This document shows positions 52,196 to 64,000 of a DNA stretch of 64,000 nucleotides, one piece after another. A program made the translations under genes and the position numbers. The notes under the pieces are model-generated. The model was not told where the DNA came from. It saw only the letters and a program-made list of their open reading frames with translations, and did not search any database. The DNA comes from Paraspadella gotoi (Eukaryota; Chaetognatha). The stretch is taken from positions 17,880,628 to 17,944,627 of the forward strand of contig CM119263.1 in assembly GCA_051294375.1 (NCBI GenBank), written 5' to 3'. How positions within the stretch are numbered: position 1 is the stretch's first letter; each line of letters starts with the position of its first letter.

Positions 52196-52734
52196 TAATT
52201 ACTAATGCTTCTTGCCATTTTAGAAAATTTTGCTCCATTGAAAGTTTTCTCAGAAATGTATGAAGTTTCATTTGGAAAGGTTCCCAAATCAAACTTCTGA
52301 CCCACCCCATTGACGAAGTTTGGCTCTAATTCAAGCGCCTTTGTGAGTCACAGAGTCACTGTCTCATCAGTAAAAAGCAAATTGATTTTGGTTTCATTTT
52401 TACCTTAAATACCAAATTGACTATTTAGTTTTGTTTATTGTTGAATTTTAGTTTTATCTGCACGAATTGATTTTAATGATAATTCCCAACTTTTTTTGAT
52501 ATACGCTGATGAGCGGTAATTTTTGTAGTATTGTAGATCTGTAGTATGTCACGACAAAAATTAAAAACATCTCTGAGTTTTAATTTTCTATCAAGGGCTG
52601 AAATGAGCTGGGCTTATCGAAATAAACTGATTTATTGAAATTACAGCAACCTGTTTAATATTTCAAATAAAACTTAAAGACAGAGCCTTTAACTCTACTA
52701 TTTGTCGACCGGAACTAACCTTAGGTACCACAAA

Positions 52735-52932
52735 TTATTATTAAGAAACATAAATTTCGGACATGTTTCGTCTTCAATGTAAAAACGAATTGATTTGTAA
52801 AACAAATATTTTTATAGACTTTCTCTCTTCAAACTTTAAAATCAATGAAAATATGTTTCACAAATCAATTCATTTTTACAATGATGAAAGCTTACATTAA
52901 AGCCGAAACATATCCGAAATTTATGTTTCTTA
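52735..52932. mobile_element. TTAA foldback MITE, complete
   Basis: About 195 bp. The left end TTAAGAAACATAAATTTCGG and the right end CCGAAATTTATGTTTCTTAA are inverted repeats, continuing inward as ACATGTTTCG and CGAAACATATCC. TTAA at both outer edges fits a TTAA target duplication, as made by piggyBac-like elements. No ORF, so non-autonomous. Confidence 0.75.
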
Positions 52933-52965
52933 ACAAAATCCCGGTCGGCGAATGTAAAAATAAGT
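52933..52965. mobile_element. Solo end of a CCGGTCGGCGAA MITE
   Basis: ATCCCGGTCGGCGAATGTAA immediately after the TTAA MITE; only one end is present. Confidence 0.5.
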
Positions 52966-55900
52966 CGTTTTTTACATTCTGATTGCTTTAATGTACATAC
53001 TTTAACATACTTGTCTATATTTGTAAGAAGAACCGAAATTTTCAAGTTTCATTTTTGTTCATAAAAATATATCTTATAACAGGAAGCTCCTATTCGAAAG
53101 CCAAAAATTAGTTTTTTTTTAAATTCGACCATGCCATTTATCAGCACATAATAAAGTAAGCAAGCTGGACTACAGGGAGTTGGAAAATAAAAAACAGCGA
53201 TTTTTATATCAGGGTGCAAAATCTGAAGTTGCTATAACAAATTATTTAGCCAGTTTAAAATCCTTGTCAATAAGCATTGTACCATCATTGAATAAGAAGT
53301 TCCTGATCTTTTGATCGGGCGGCCGTCATGTGTTAAAGAGGAATAAACTGTCCGGACTTACTAATATACACAGTATATACTATACACAGTATACACTGTC
53401 TGGGCGTCCACCGGGCTTGAGTCCTGGACTTGCATTCTATCGAACTAAATTTTTCTCAATTGTAACATTTCCTGAAGCGTGTCTCAAAGTCCCTTCACCC
53501 TAGATACTTAAATTATGGCTCATTTTATAGCCTGCTGTCTGGCATTTTTAGATCGATCAATTTTTACGTAATTGTAATAAGTCTTTAGTATTAACTTCCA
53601 GGCCCCAATGAACTAATCATATTTGTCGATCAACTTTTTTTTAACTTTTAATGTTTCACATAGTCACAACCAATCAAAACTTAGTAAAATGTGTTGTATG
53701 CAAAATGTAGCATTTTGCCTGCTCTTCAATGTGGTATAGATCTCATATTCCTTTAATGCTTAGATGCTTAGTAACTTTTCAGAATAGTAATATGATTTTA
53801 TAATTTTTTTAAATGGGTACCATAAAATATTCTAATTTTTATTCTTTAAAACTTGGTACAGGTTTTGTTTTCGTGCATTGAACAACAATAAGACTAATGC
53901 TTAACTTTTTAATACCTTTGATTTACATTTTTTAGCTGTCAGTGGTATTTTGATATTTGAATTAATGATAAAGTTGATGAAGTTTCAAATTGACTTCCTC
54001 TTAATAGACAGTCACGAAATAAAGAAGACTCATTACAAATATGTTGAATTATACATCAGATAAATAATAATATATTTAAATATTTAACATAAATATATTT
54101 TAACAAATAAAATCATAAATAATAGTTATTATAAATGTAAAAAATAAAGATAGTGAAAGAAGTAATTTTGCAACTTTCATAAAATGCCAGACCGAGACCT
54201 TTAAAAACGGACTATTATTAATATTTTAAATTTTACGGTTACATAGATATACTGTCACGAAATGTTACAAACGAGAAAAATATTACTATTTTTCTGTTGC
54301 ACGTTTGAAAGATTATATAATTTTGCGCTGATCTATCTTTTACCAATTTTTGGCAATAGAAATGATCTCAATTATAGACGAAAAAACAACCTCAATATCT
54401 ACCTTGGTGTATAAATTAGTTTTATCAGTCATACTTGACAAGAATCCAAAACGAAAAACCCGCACGGATTATACAATGAAATAAAGTGTTATACTACGTC
54501 TGCGGAATCACAGAAGCGGCAAAGGGAGGTGGGCTTGGTAACGCTGGGTTACATGGAGATCACCTCTTTTTCAAAAAATATAACCCAGAGTTTTACAAAG
54601 CTGGCCCTAAGTGATAGATCATTAAAGCAAATATTTTTTTCGAAAGACGAGAGTTAATGGTTATATTACTTCAGATATTGTTTCGAACAAATTTTATGTA
54701 AAAAAATTTTAAATCGTTCTTTTCGTTTTCTATTACCCTCAAATGTATCAAACTTTTATTTTTCAATGTAATGATTTTTTGGTTGATTCCATTCATGAAA
54801 CAAAACATGACATAAGAATAAAGACTGGCCAAAATTAAAAGCAACAGAGGGAAGAAACTATTTTTCATATGACTACGTTAAAAAAAAAAATCAATGTGAG
54901 AATCCATGGTTCAGAAAAAAACTTAACCGCCCACTAATCGATAACGATTTCCCTTCCTTGAAATGAAATACAAAAAGTATTTTCTTAAGCTTATTATCTA
55001 TGTAAAATACGATTGTGCATTGCCGAAATTTATAGGCCGATAATAGATCAGTCATTTTTAAAAAAATAGGATTGCATAGATAAAACTTAATTTATTACAA
55101 AATAACATTACATTTCCTTTGCTGAAAACGCTTTGCATTAAATTACACCCCAAAAAATTACTGCAATCACATTTTTTTCAGAGGCAACCAAAAATCTCAA
55201 ACAAATTGAAACGTCTACATATAGGGAATTGAAATATAAATGATTTTTACGATTAGCTCTGCATGCCATGCTGAAAAAAGAAAATGTTACCGCTTTCCCA
55301 AAATATTTCACGAATAAAAAAAAATAAATCCTTGACGTCTAATAGTAATACACTATTTACAAAGATATCATATATATTCATTCAAATTTCTACAGTAGCA
55401 CCTGAGAGAAAACCGCAAATCACAAAATTCAGAACATCAAACCACAATGCCATTCATTTAGTTGTCTTTATTTGAAAATTAGCAGCTTTAATATAAAACT
55501 TAACTTATCGAAAGAAAATTAAATAGAGAATTATATTCTTATACCAATGAAATATTAAATCGGGGAAAAGTTTTGTTGATATGATACAAAAAGTTTAAAA
55601 AAAACTATCCTAATAATCGCGATTGGGAATGAAACTCAAACTGTCCAGTTTCAGTGACAAAATTGAATTGTAGACAAAGAATCTTGGTGCGATGAAGTAA
55701 TATGGGTCGAAATATTTTTTAAATTCTGTTAAAATAGAACTATCAAAATATTCATAATGTAGTACGAAAATACACTGAAATAAACCCAAAGAAAAAAATT
55801 ATAATTGCTACAGCTTCATTTTCGAAGAACCAAAAAATCGATCCAAATTAACCCACAGCAATTGTATTGAAAACGATTGAATAAAACTCATAGATCTCAG

Positions 55901-56971
55901 ACTCGACAATGAGGGTGCAAATTTTAAGCGCTTAAAAAAGGACGTGATAGTAAATAAATCGCGTGCCTTCACATTTTTTCCCGCCAAATCGCAAAAGAAT
56001 GTTTTTATTAACAAGTATATACGTAAAATTAGTGTTTATTGAAATGCATTAAATCAATTGTGGCACAACGATCACCTAAATCCTAAATCTTAAATCACAA
56101 AAATATGCATAGAACCAGCTCAGAAACAATAACACTGAAAACCAGTCAAATCACAATCTTTGTTTCCACTCAAAATGCCCATTGAGTCGTTGCAGTCTTC
56201 CCTCCCATTTTTCCCCGATCACATACATGACATCGTTGCCGATAACAATATTGTACAAACTACAGAAAAATGAAATGATTATACAGCGACAAAAATAAAC
56301 AAAGGAAAAAAAACGATTTCTCACAAATTGTTTCCCCCAAAGAAGACATTTCTGCTTTTTTCAAAAAAACTTGTGCTTTAAATTCATACAAGATCTCAGA
56401 AGTTTAAAAAAAATGCTCAGTAATTACAAATTTTAACTGGAGATACAATTTGTGAGATATATTTTTTTTTCATTCGTATTACATTAACGTTATTACATTA
56501 AGTGTTGGGGAAAAAAGCGAACAGAAGCAGCGCGAAAAAGCTGTAAAAGGGGAGCATGGAGACAGGGATGAATATAAAGTCAAGAGAGTGACCCAAAACG
56601 ACAAAATTAAAATTAAATCCAGTGTTCAGTCATCTGAGGTAACTAATTTAAATACGCATTAAATTATGGGAACGATTTTCGCTTCGGGTCACCAAAAATT
56701 GTCCTAAATTGTAACCAAAAAACGATACCTAATAACTATTCTACAAACAAATTCATATTCATGAAGAAATCAAATATTGGGGAAAAAAATCAATAACTAC
56801 AAGGCCGAAGACAACTACATAGAGTGGTTCAAATGTTGGTAACTCATTTATTATTACTCAAAAAAAGTACTTAATGCTAATATGTTACAGTTACGGCTTT
56901 AAAAATAACTGATATTAAATCAAACTATTTCGGATATCCAATTTTTATAATACATTAAAATAAATATTGGC

Positions 56972-57140
56972 ATAATTTTACTTTCGCCGACCGGGGTTAG
57001 GGAGAGTTTAAAGTTAAAAGTGGTTTAAAGTTAATGCTGGTTAAGGTAAAGTAATTAAATAATTTTTTTTAAAACTTTTTAAAAAATTTTAAATTTTTTT
57101 TTTTTAAACGACAAAACCCCGGTCGGCGAAAATACAATTT
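56972..57140. mobile_element. CCGGTCGGCGAA foldback MITE
   Basis: About 170 bp with terminal inverted repeats ATTTTACTTTCGCCGACCGG and CCGGTCGGCGAAAATACAAT. The interior contains GGGTTAGGGAGAGTTTAAAG and GGTTAAGG-type repeats. No ORF. Confidence 0.75.
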
Positions 57141-57174
57141 TACCATAATATTTTTAACATATGCACTGTAGTAA

Positions 57175-57375
57175 CATAATATGGATATCGCCCCGTGGTC
57201 TTCGTAAAAAGGGTGACGGGAGGGCTGAACCACCGATAGAAAGCCTACCGTCTGATCAGAAGTTCCGAAAAGTGTGGCAACGATCGAATAATCCCCGGGC
57301 CCATTGTGCAGGGGCTATCCACATCATCAGGGGGGCATGGCCATCGCCTCTCCCCTCGGTACCTTCAGCAACTTG
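57175..57375. mobile_element. Short dispersed repeat, family 2, near the headcase 3' end
   Basis: Second member of the family at 49130-49345, with GGGTGACGGGAGGGCTGAAC, CCACCGATAG, AAGCC and GATCAGAAGTTCCGAAAAG in the same order. The two open frames across it are not genes. Confidence 0.55.
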
Positions 57376-57537
57376 GTGCAAACGGGCAAATTAATCGACC
57401 GAACGACCAACCGACAAGCAGCCGTAACTAATGAGTACAATTATTACAAAAGAAAAACCGTCTTGGCCAAATTAAGCTGGAAATAGCATCTGACTAAAAC
57501 AATATTACAGTAATTTTTCTTTATGATTTAATTTGCG

Positions 57538-59333
57538 TCAATTCTTTCTAATCAACTGATACGAACTCAAGGGTTTAACGAAGTGGAAGTCCAGAGCGCC
57601 GCAGTGTTGACACTCCACCGGCCTTTTAATAGAATAAAATGACAAAATCAAATAAAAAACAATTTATCAAAAATTTTACACTGTAAATTACAGAAGGTTC
57701 ATATTATAAAATGAGGTCGTGTTTTTTTGTGACAAGAATCTGTTCGGCACAAACTACAGGACCAAATTTAATGAAATTTGGTATGAATACAAATACAAAT
57801 AGAACTATCAAGGCGAATTTCAATATTTGACCCCTGGGGGTTACCCATAGGGGCAAAAGATGGTAAAATATTTTTTTCTAATTTTTAATTTTTTTTTGTT
57901 TTGAACAGTTGTACAGAAGTTTACTCTTCCACAAAAACGTATTTATTACCACAAAAATATTAATTTACCTTAAGTTTCAGCTTCATGAACATCAGCGGTT
58001 CAAGTCAGATTTGGAAAAATTGGTAGAAAAACGATGAACCATGCATCTTCAAACTCCGATTAATTAGCAAAAAAATTATCAATTTTAGTTTAAAAAATAT
58101 TTTTATATGTTTAAGACATCGATGAACCTGATGCTACTAAAATATTATAAAAAAAAAAAAAATTGTTTAGCCTTTTTGGGCCCCCAGGGGTACATCCCCA
58201 GGGCCCTGTATCTCTTGTGTTGAATATCAAAATTCGCTTCGATATTTCCATTTATATGGTCATTTCATTTCATGAAATTCGATCGGGTAGTTTGGTGGGA
58301 ACAGATTCTGGGCACAAAAAATGGGTACCTAATTTTAAAAAATTAAGTGTTATTATATGTTCTTATAATTTGTAGTACTTCACCTGGAATAATCGGAGAA
58401 AAATTGAAGCCTCTTAGCAGCATCGACGAGGGGTTGTCGGCAGGCGTTACACGCTACTCTCGGAGCGCAACAAGGGGCAGCAGCGAAAATGTCGAAGGAG
58501 TACATGGTGCCCAAAACGTGCCATGAGCCGTCCCATCTCCGAAGGCAAAATTTGCACCGTACATCGTTATCGCCCTCGAGGCACGACATACACACGGCTG
58601 CAGAAAAGGACCAAATCGAGTTACAGTATTTTTAAATGTCGAAGCATTCGATAAAATTTTTGTTTTACTTCTTTTTATGCACATCGTATAATATTATACT
58701 ACAAATATTTTTGGGCCTGAAGTCAAAGATATATTTATACACACACCTGAGAGATAATGCGACGTCTTTCCTGGGAAATCGCCGGCAGATCCGCTGCCGT
58801 TTCCACCGCCGCTGTTGCCACCGCCGCTACCGCACTGATGATGGTTGATCGGAACAAACTCTCGTCGGTGCTGCACCGGCGAGAGATAGAATGTCCCATC
58901 GATAAGCGGAAATCGGTCGTAGATGAGGAGGTAGAGGCCGCAGAGACCGCAGGGCACGCGGACGACCTATTCCGCAGAGGCAAGATTAAATTTACAAATA
59001 GTCAAGGTTATAAATTTTAGTAAGTGAATGCGAGAAAAAATTGTTAATACTCCGAAAAACTTTTACCTTTGGTATTGACAAGGAAGCCAAAATCAAATTT
59101 CGCATATCATCGTTCCCTGTGAAAAAATAAAAACATTGTGAGACTAATAAAAGAAATCATATAATAAACAGATATCAGTTGCCGCCCAGTAAATACTGAC
59201 CGTGAGGACCCTCGTCATCAATCTTAACGTGATAAGGATTCCTCTTTTGGTAAGGGAGCGTGTGAAAGACAGAAAGGTCCTTTCGCCTTTGAAACATGTT
59301 TCCCGTCGCCGGACAAATCTTGGGCTCAGGATG
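57538..59333 (-). CDS. heca: Headcase protein, C-terminal five exons (partial)
   Basis: Exons (minus): 59333-59201, 59116-59067, 58966-58747, 58597-58384, 57622-57538; 233 residues in phase to a TGA. Motifs in order: RRKDLSVFHTLPYQKRNPYH, IDDEGPHGNDDMRNLIL, CGLCG...YDRFPLIDGTFYLSPVQ, CMSCLEGDNDVRCKFC, RRWDGSWHVLGTMYSFDIFAA, PCC...CNAC, LQFFSDYSR, CQHCGALDFHFVKPLSS. These match the Cys-rich C-terminal half of headcase/HECA, a cytoplasmic regulator of differentiation and growth in Drosophila and vertebrates. The paired Cys motifs suggest zinc binding. A Gly/Ser/Asn-rich linker (about 20 residues) sits before the CMSCL exon and is likely lineage-specific. The N-terminal exons were not found and should lie beyond 59333, possibly outside the window. 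Confidence 0.92.
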
Positions 59334-61004
59334 CTGAAAAAAAAAAATCTTAAAAGAATAAGGATCGTCGCCATCGCATAAGAAAAATCAAATTTGAGAA
59401 AAAAAAAAATTATAAACAGAAAGAAAAAGAAAATAATTTATTTTCGAGTTTAATTTTCAGCAAGTGCTAAGTCTGGAGAAACATTATTGAAGGTACTTTT
59501 GTTTTACTTTTAACCAGCGAGCAGTTTGATCGAATGCGACCTCTGTCAACATTCCCAGACAAAAGTGAAACTTGAATCAGACTGACGAAGTGAAGTAAAG
59601 ACTAAAGTGAAGCAAAATGAAGTAAAGTAAAATAAAATAATAAAGTAAATATATATTGAAAAAAAATATTATTCTGATTGATATTTAAAATATTTACCAA
59701 AAAAAATTTAAGAAAATCTCGGATGTAAAGTTGGCAATAAATAAAAGTTTTTAGAGGGAAAAAATTAATCAGAGAGAGAGAAGCCAAATCGTTTTCAGAC
59801 GAATCAGCAGCGGCAGCGGCAGCAGCAGAGGCACCCAGAAAAAAAAAATCAATAGGCAGCAGCAGAAGCAGCAGGAAAAAAGAGAAAGAAATCAAAAGGC
59901 AGTAGCAGAAGCAGCAGAAGAAAAGAGAAAAAGAATAAGCCCCTGCAGAGCCAGCTGCAGACTCGTTTTTTTTTCCCTATGGCTATGAATAGTGTATCAA
60001 GATGGATTCGGATTTTTAAAAACGTTTACACAAGTGATCACACACATATATACTTTAATTTAAAATACCTTTTATTCGATTTGAAATTCTCAACATGAGA
60101 GGATCCCGGTCGATTTTATCTGGCTCCTAAATTATGCAAATTAGCTTAAGATCGAAGTTGTCAGATAACGATGACGCTCTTTATTCGCGTAATTTTAAAC
60201 GTTTTATTATTGTAATATTATAAATAATTAAATATTAAAGTTTTTAGAATATATGTTTTATAAATATAAATAGTTTATAGTATTTATAACTAATATAAAT
60301 AAGATAAAATGGCATTTAAACGAGAGCTCGAATGCTTTTTCCTACCAAAATGAGGAATTCGAAACAGATTTTTGCATAAAATATAAAAATTAACTATTTT
60401 GCTTGCTTAAAATCCTTATTACATAAAATAAACTTTTATAAATTGTATAATTCGATCGTTTAATTTACCGTTATATGTGCTTTAATAAATAGGTAAATCC
60501 GAGAAAACATGATAACTAAGATAAAAATAACCGGTGGTAAGTCGCCTCACAATAAAAGTAAAATATTAAAATAAAAAATAATAATATTAATATTATCAAA
60601 AATATAATTAAACAATATTAATAATAAGGTAAAATAATAGTATTATAATTATAATAAATTATTTTTTTTCTTTTAAAACAGGAAATTTTACATTTTTAGA
60701 GCACAAGCTTGGAAAGCAGGGCAATTTTAGTGATTAGTCTAATCTTACTCCATGTACTCATAATAACAGACTTTTACATTAAACTGATAATCATAATAAT
60801 TGAAAAATATTTTTCTCTTCAACTAAACAAAAATTTAAAAAAGTCTAAAAATTAAAAGCTAAAAATAGAAATCTACTATGAAATTAAATTCAATAGGGGC
60901 GGGGGTTCAAAACTTTATTCTTGAAGTCTACTTTTAGGTAAAAAAAGAATTTTTTTAAAAAAGTTCGATTTTAATGCTTTTATTGTTGCTATTAAAATTA
61001 CAAT

Positions 61005-61360
61005 ATTACTATATAATGATAAAAAAAATTTTTAATCAATCTTAACTTTTTTTGATGGATTCTGATAGAGCATAAAAAGTTAAATAAAAAATTTAACTAC
61101 AACTTTCCAAAATATTTATGTTTTCTTGGTCAAAATTAAGAAAAAAATAATAAAATTATCGAAAAAAATGATGATGATGATGATTATAAATAGTTTTTCA
61201 TATTTTTCACATACTTATGATTAAAATATCGAAAAAAGAATTATACTTTGTGTAGACAACTTTTTGCAAGCTACCTGAATCTGATCTTAAAAATCAAAAA
61301 ATCCAAAAAAAATTTTTAGCCTTTCCTATTTATAAATAAATATTTAAAAATTAATATATT
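61005..61360. repeat. Dispersed AT-rich repeat, member 2
   Basis: Second member of the family at 51840-52195, with the same block order and roughly three-quarters identity by eye. Confidence 0.65.
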
Positions 61361-63554
61361 GAGTATGGAGTAATATAAAAAAAATTTGTCTATTCAAATT
61401 TTTTTTAAAAATGTCTAAATTTTCGTTTGAGCAGGTGCTTAATGCAATTTCTTAACCACCTTACTGAGTTAGTCTCCCCCTACTAAAAACTGAAAGTTAA
61501 AAGTCAATCATTCGATAAATTCTCAGTATATACATATAGATAAGTGAAAAGGATCCATTCAGTATCAGAATCAATGATTTAAGTTTATTATGTTTGAATG
61601 ATCGGTAAGAAAATTAAATACTGTCTAATAAACGTTACTAAATTTGAATAGTAAATATTTTGTAACTATTATAAATAAAAGTAGTTTCATTCAAAGTAAA
61701 CAGAGAACACTTGAGAAGGAAACTTAACTTCCAAGATTTTAAAGAATTGCTTTTGTTTATAAGTTTTTTAAATCAAAACTCGTATATGTAAATAGTCCAA
61801 ACGTGTCAATTAATTATAAATTAATCAAAGCTTGTCTGTAAAACATTGATAGATGGCTTTATTAATTCTTCAATCAACAATATTGAAAAATCAATAAACA
61901 AATTTTGATTAAAAACTCAAAAACAATTAATAATATTTTAATTGTTAACAACAACGATGAAAAACTATGAATTAGTCCGAAAATATGCATTTTTTATGTA
62001 AAAAAATTATGTCCTTATTGTTAACCATTAAAAAGTTATTATTTCGTCTATAAATCAGACAACAAAATAGACGAAATAATACAATTACTAAAACTCAAAA
62101 AACATCCGAGATAATTTTTTATAATTGAAAAAAAAGGTTGCCTATGGATGCTCAAACCCTCATACATCCTGAATTATTAAAAATGAAACTATAGTACATA
62201 GGAAAAAGGCTTTTTATAATTATAATATAATAATAGTTTAGAAGAAGGGATAAAATTGTAATCAAATCATATCCGTTTAAAGCATTTATGTTTATGTATA
62301 AACTTTGTCATGGTTAAAAAAAATATATTTATCTTTTCATAAATATTAATATTATATTTATTATTATTTATCATTTGACTATATAAGATTGGATTTTATA
62401 TTAATTTTTCTTCAAAAATAAGTTCAGACTGAATTTCAGTAAAGCAAAACAAAAAATAGCGATTAATTTCTAAACTGTTTTCCTATAAAAACAGAAAAAA
62501 ACTATTAAAAATTACAACCTGCAGCTACTAAAAACTAATAAAATTATTAAGAATTATGAAATTATTAATAAAACATAGAAAATATCATTAATAAGACCTA
62601 TGTTATTAAAAAAAAAACTAAACTCATCGTCAGATTTCACAGGTAAAAGATGCTCTTTTTATGAAAAATTCGCAAATATCCGCCAGGTTCGGCTAGTATC
62701 TTTTGTTCTTTTTGACCGGCTTGACCGGTCTTTAACATTTAAAAAGATACGAAATGACGTATTCGATCTCGGGATCTCTCATGTTCGATGCATTAAAGTT
62801 AAATAATTTTATTACGAAAATTATTTATTTATTCGTCTGATTAAGTGTGCGAACGTTTTTAATGAACTCGATGTCTGTATATTTCCAACTTTTGGGACTA
62901 CTATGAATCAGTGACTAGGGAAAAGAGAGAGGGAGAGAGACATGTAATTAAAAGAGAAAAGAGAGAGAAAAAAATATAAAAATAAAAAGAGAAAATTTGT
63001 TTGTTTTGATAAACATAAACAAAATATTTAATAACTGTCCAGACTCAATTTTAAGCACATCGATGATGAGAACCTGTATTTAAATTTTCAGCTTCATACA
63101 CCCAAATTTAATCATAAAAAAGGCAATCTATAATTTGGAACGCCGCCGACGACGACACTTATGCGCAAAAGCGTTACAATCTCGACGCAAACGCTAAGCG
63201 ATTGCGACGATAAAAAAGTTAAAGTACTATCTAGGAAAAAAGTATATAACATAATTCATTTATTCAATAAAAAGTATACAAAATATGGGTAAAACATTCT
63301 CAATATTTGGTATGCCCTTCCACTGCCAGCATTTGTCTGGGCATGCTCTCATACAGCAAATTGAGGTATGACAGTAAAATGTTTTTCTACATCTTTAACG
63401 CAATTCTTTTCAGACCCGATGTTGATGATTTTACATGTCCTTCCCTCTTTTCTAAAAGGTATAATAGCACTTTTTTGAACCAAAAAGAGATGCATTGCCA
63501 AATTAAAAAAAATATAAAAAAATAACTATTCGAAAAAAAAAAACATAACTAAAT

Positions 63555-63970
63555 ATCAACAAGTTTGGACAAACAATGTCGGATCTGCCTACGATAATTA
63601 AGCGGTAATCAGCTAATCAGATGATAAATCAATATCAATAAGCTTCGTCACACACTTTCCTACCCACACACAAAATTTCAACTCAATCTATCCATTTAAT
63701 TATGATTAATAATAATTGGTTAAATAAATAATTATTGGTTAAAATAAGTAAAAAGATTTTAGTAAATGTGACTTATGTTTTTTCCATTTAAACTAATTTT
63801 CACTCGCACGATTCCATCGAAACTTTATATCCAGCTTCATCACACACTTTCCTACCCACACACAAAATTTAATTCCAATCTAACCACCTAATCACAAGTT
63901 ATTGGAGCTTTTTGCTAAGGTGGTACGGACGGACAGACAGACATTTTTTTGCATAATTTATCTGTCCGTA
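63555..63970. repeat. Dispersed repeat related to 39390-40310
   Basis: Contains GGATCTGCCTACGATAATTA and GCTAATCAGATGATAA near 63580, then CTTCATCACACACTTTCCTA-type sequence twice (about 63640 and 63832), and GGTACGGACGGACAGACAGA with TTTGCATAATTTAT near 63920. The same blocks occur near 39410-39660. Confidence 0.55.
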
Positions 63971-64000
63971 TTTCAAAATAAATTCGTTGTACCACATTCA

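Larger units (their letters stand above)
51530..57537. other. Intergenic DNA between phospholipase A2 and headcase (convergent 3' ends)
   Basis: AT-rich. Contains the MITEs and the dispersed repeats listed here; 53.0-56.9 kb holds no exon I can support. The flanking genes point toward each other. Confidence 0.45.
59334..64000. other. AT-rich DNA upstream of the last headcase exons
   Basis: Probably headcase intron or 5' flank. Has CAG-type repeats at about 59800-59930 and the dispersed repeats at 61.0 and 63.6 kb. No further headcase exon was found by eye. Confidence 0.4.

Overview
The window is nuclear DNA of an invertebrate animal. It holds multi-exon genes with GT-AG introns, animal-specific families (a headcase protein, a class C GPCR, a group IV cytosolic phospholipase A2), tRNA-like SINEs, foldback MITEs, and a dense load of GA/CT, GAC, AAT and AATG microsatellites. 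I could not place the phylum. Nothing bacterial, viral or organellar was seen. Several N runs (about 25 or 10 N) mark scaffold gaps, and the assembly around them is visibly disturbed.

Region by region. 1-6.3 kb: low-complexity DNA and a unit present about three times, the copies separated by N gaps. 6.3-10.9 kb: no recognisable gene, several long GA/CT tracts. 10.9-31.9 kb: one ~6.5-kb segment present three times, twice forward (10944-17382, 18830-25318) and once inverted (25344-31899). Only the inverted copy joins to the rest of a complete gene: a nine-exon minus-strand receptor (33819-30029, 926 codons) of the GABA-B/GPR156 type. Downstream of it on the same strand lie the first coding exons of a low-complexity, transcription-factor-like gene of unknown identity. 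The two forward copies start at exactly the same base inside receptor exon 7 and carry frame-breaking indels.

34-40.7 kb: no firm gene; one exon-like ORF, simple repeats and a foldback repeat. 40.8-51.5 kb: a complete 21-exon plus-strand cytosolic phospholipase A2 (1,149 aa model) with an intact C2 domain and catalytic motifs, a GC-AG intron and a 27-nt microexon. Its introns are crowded with SINE and MITE copies. 51.5-57.5 kb: AT-rich intergenic DNA with MITEs. 57.5-59.3 kb: the last five exons of a minus-strand headcase (HECA) gene. 59.3-64 kb: AT-rich DNA, probably headcase intron or upstream sequence, with dispersed repeats.

The three recognised genes do not form a pathway; they are ordinary neighbours in an animal chromosome. 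The most unusual content is structural: the triplicated and inverted segment with shared breakpoints and palindromes at the N gaps, and four small repeat families (TTAA foldback, CCGGTCGGCGAA foldback, a GTGGACGAACATC terminal-inverted-repeat element and tRNA-like SINEs). Exon models were joined by hand using reading-frame phase; family assignments rest on recalled family motifs, not on database searches.
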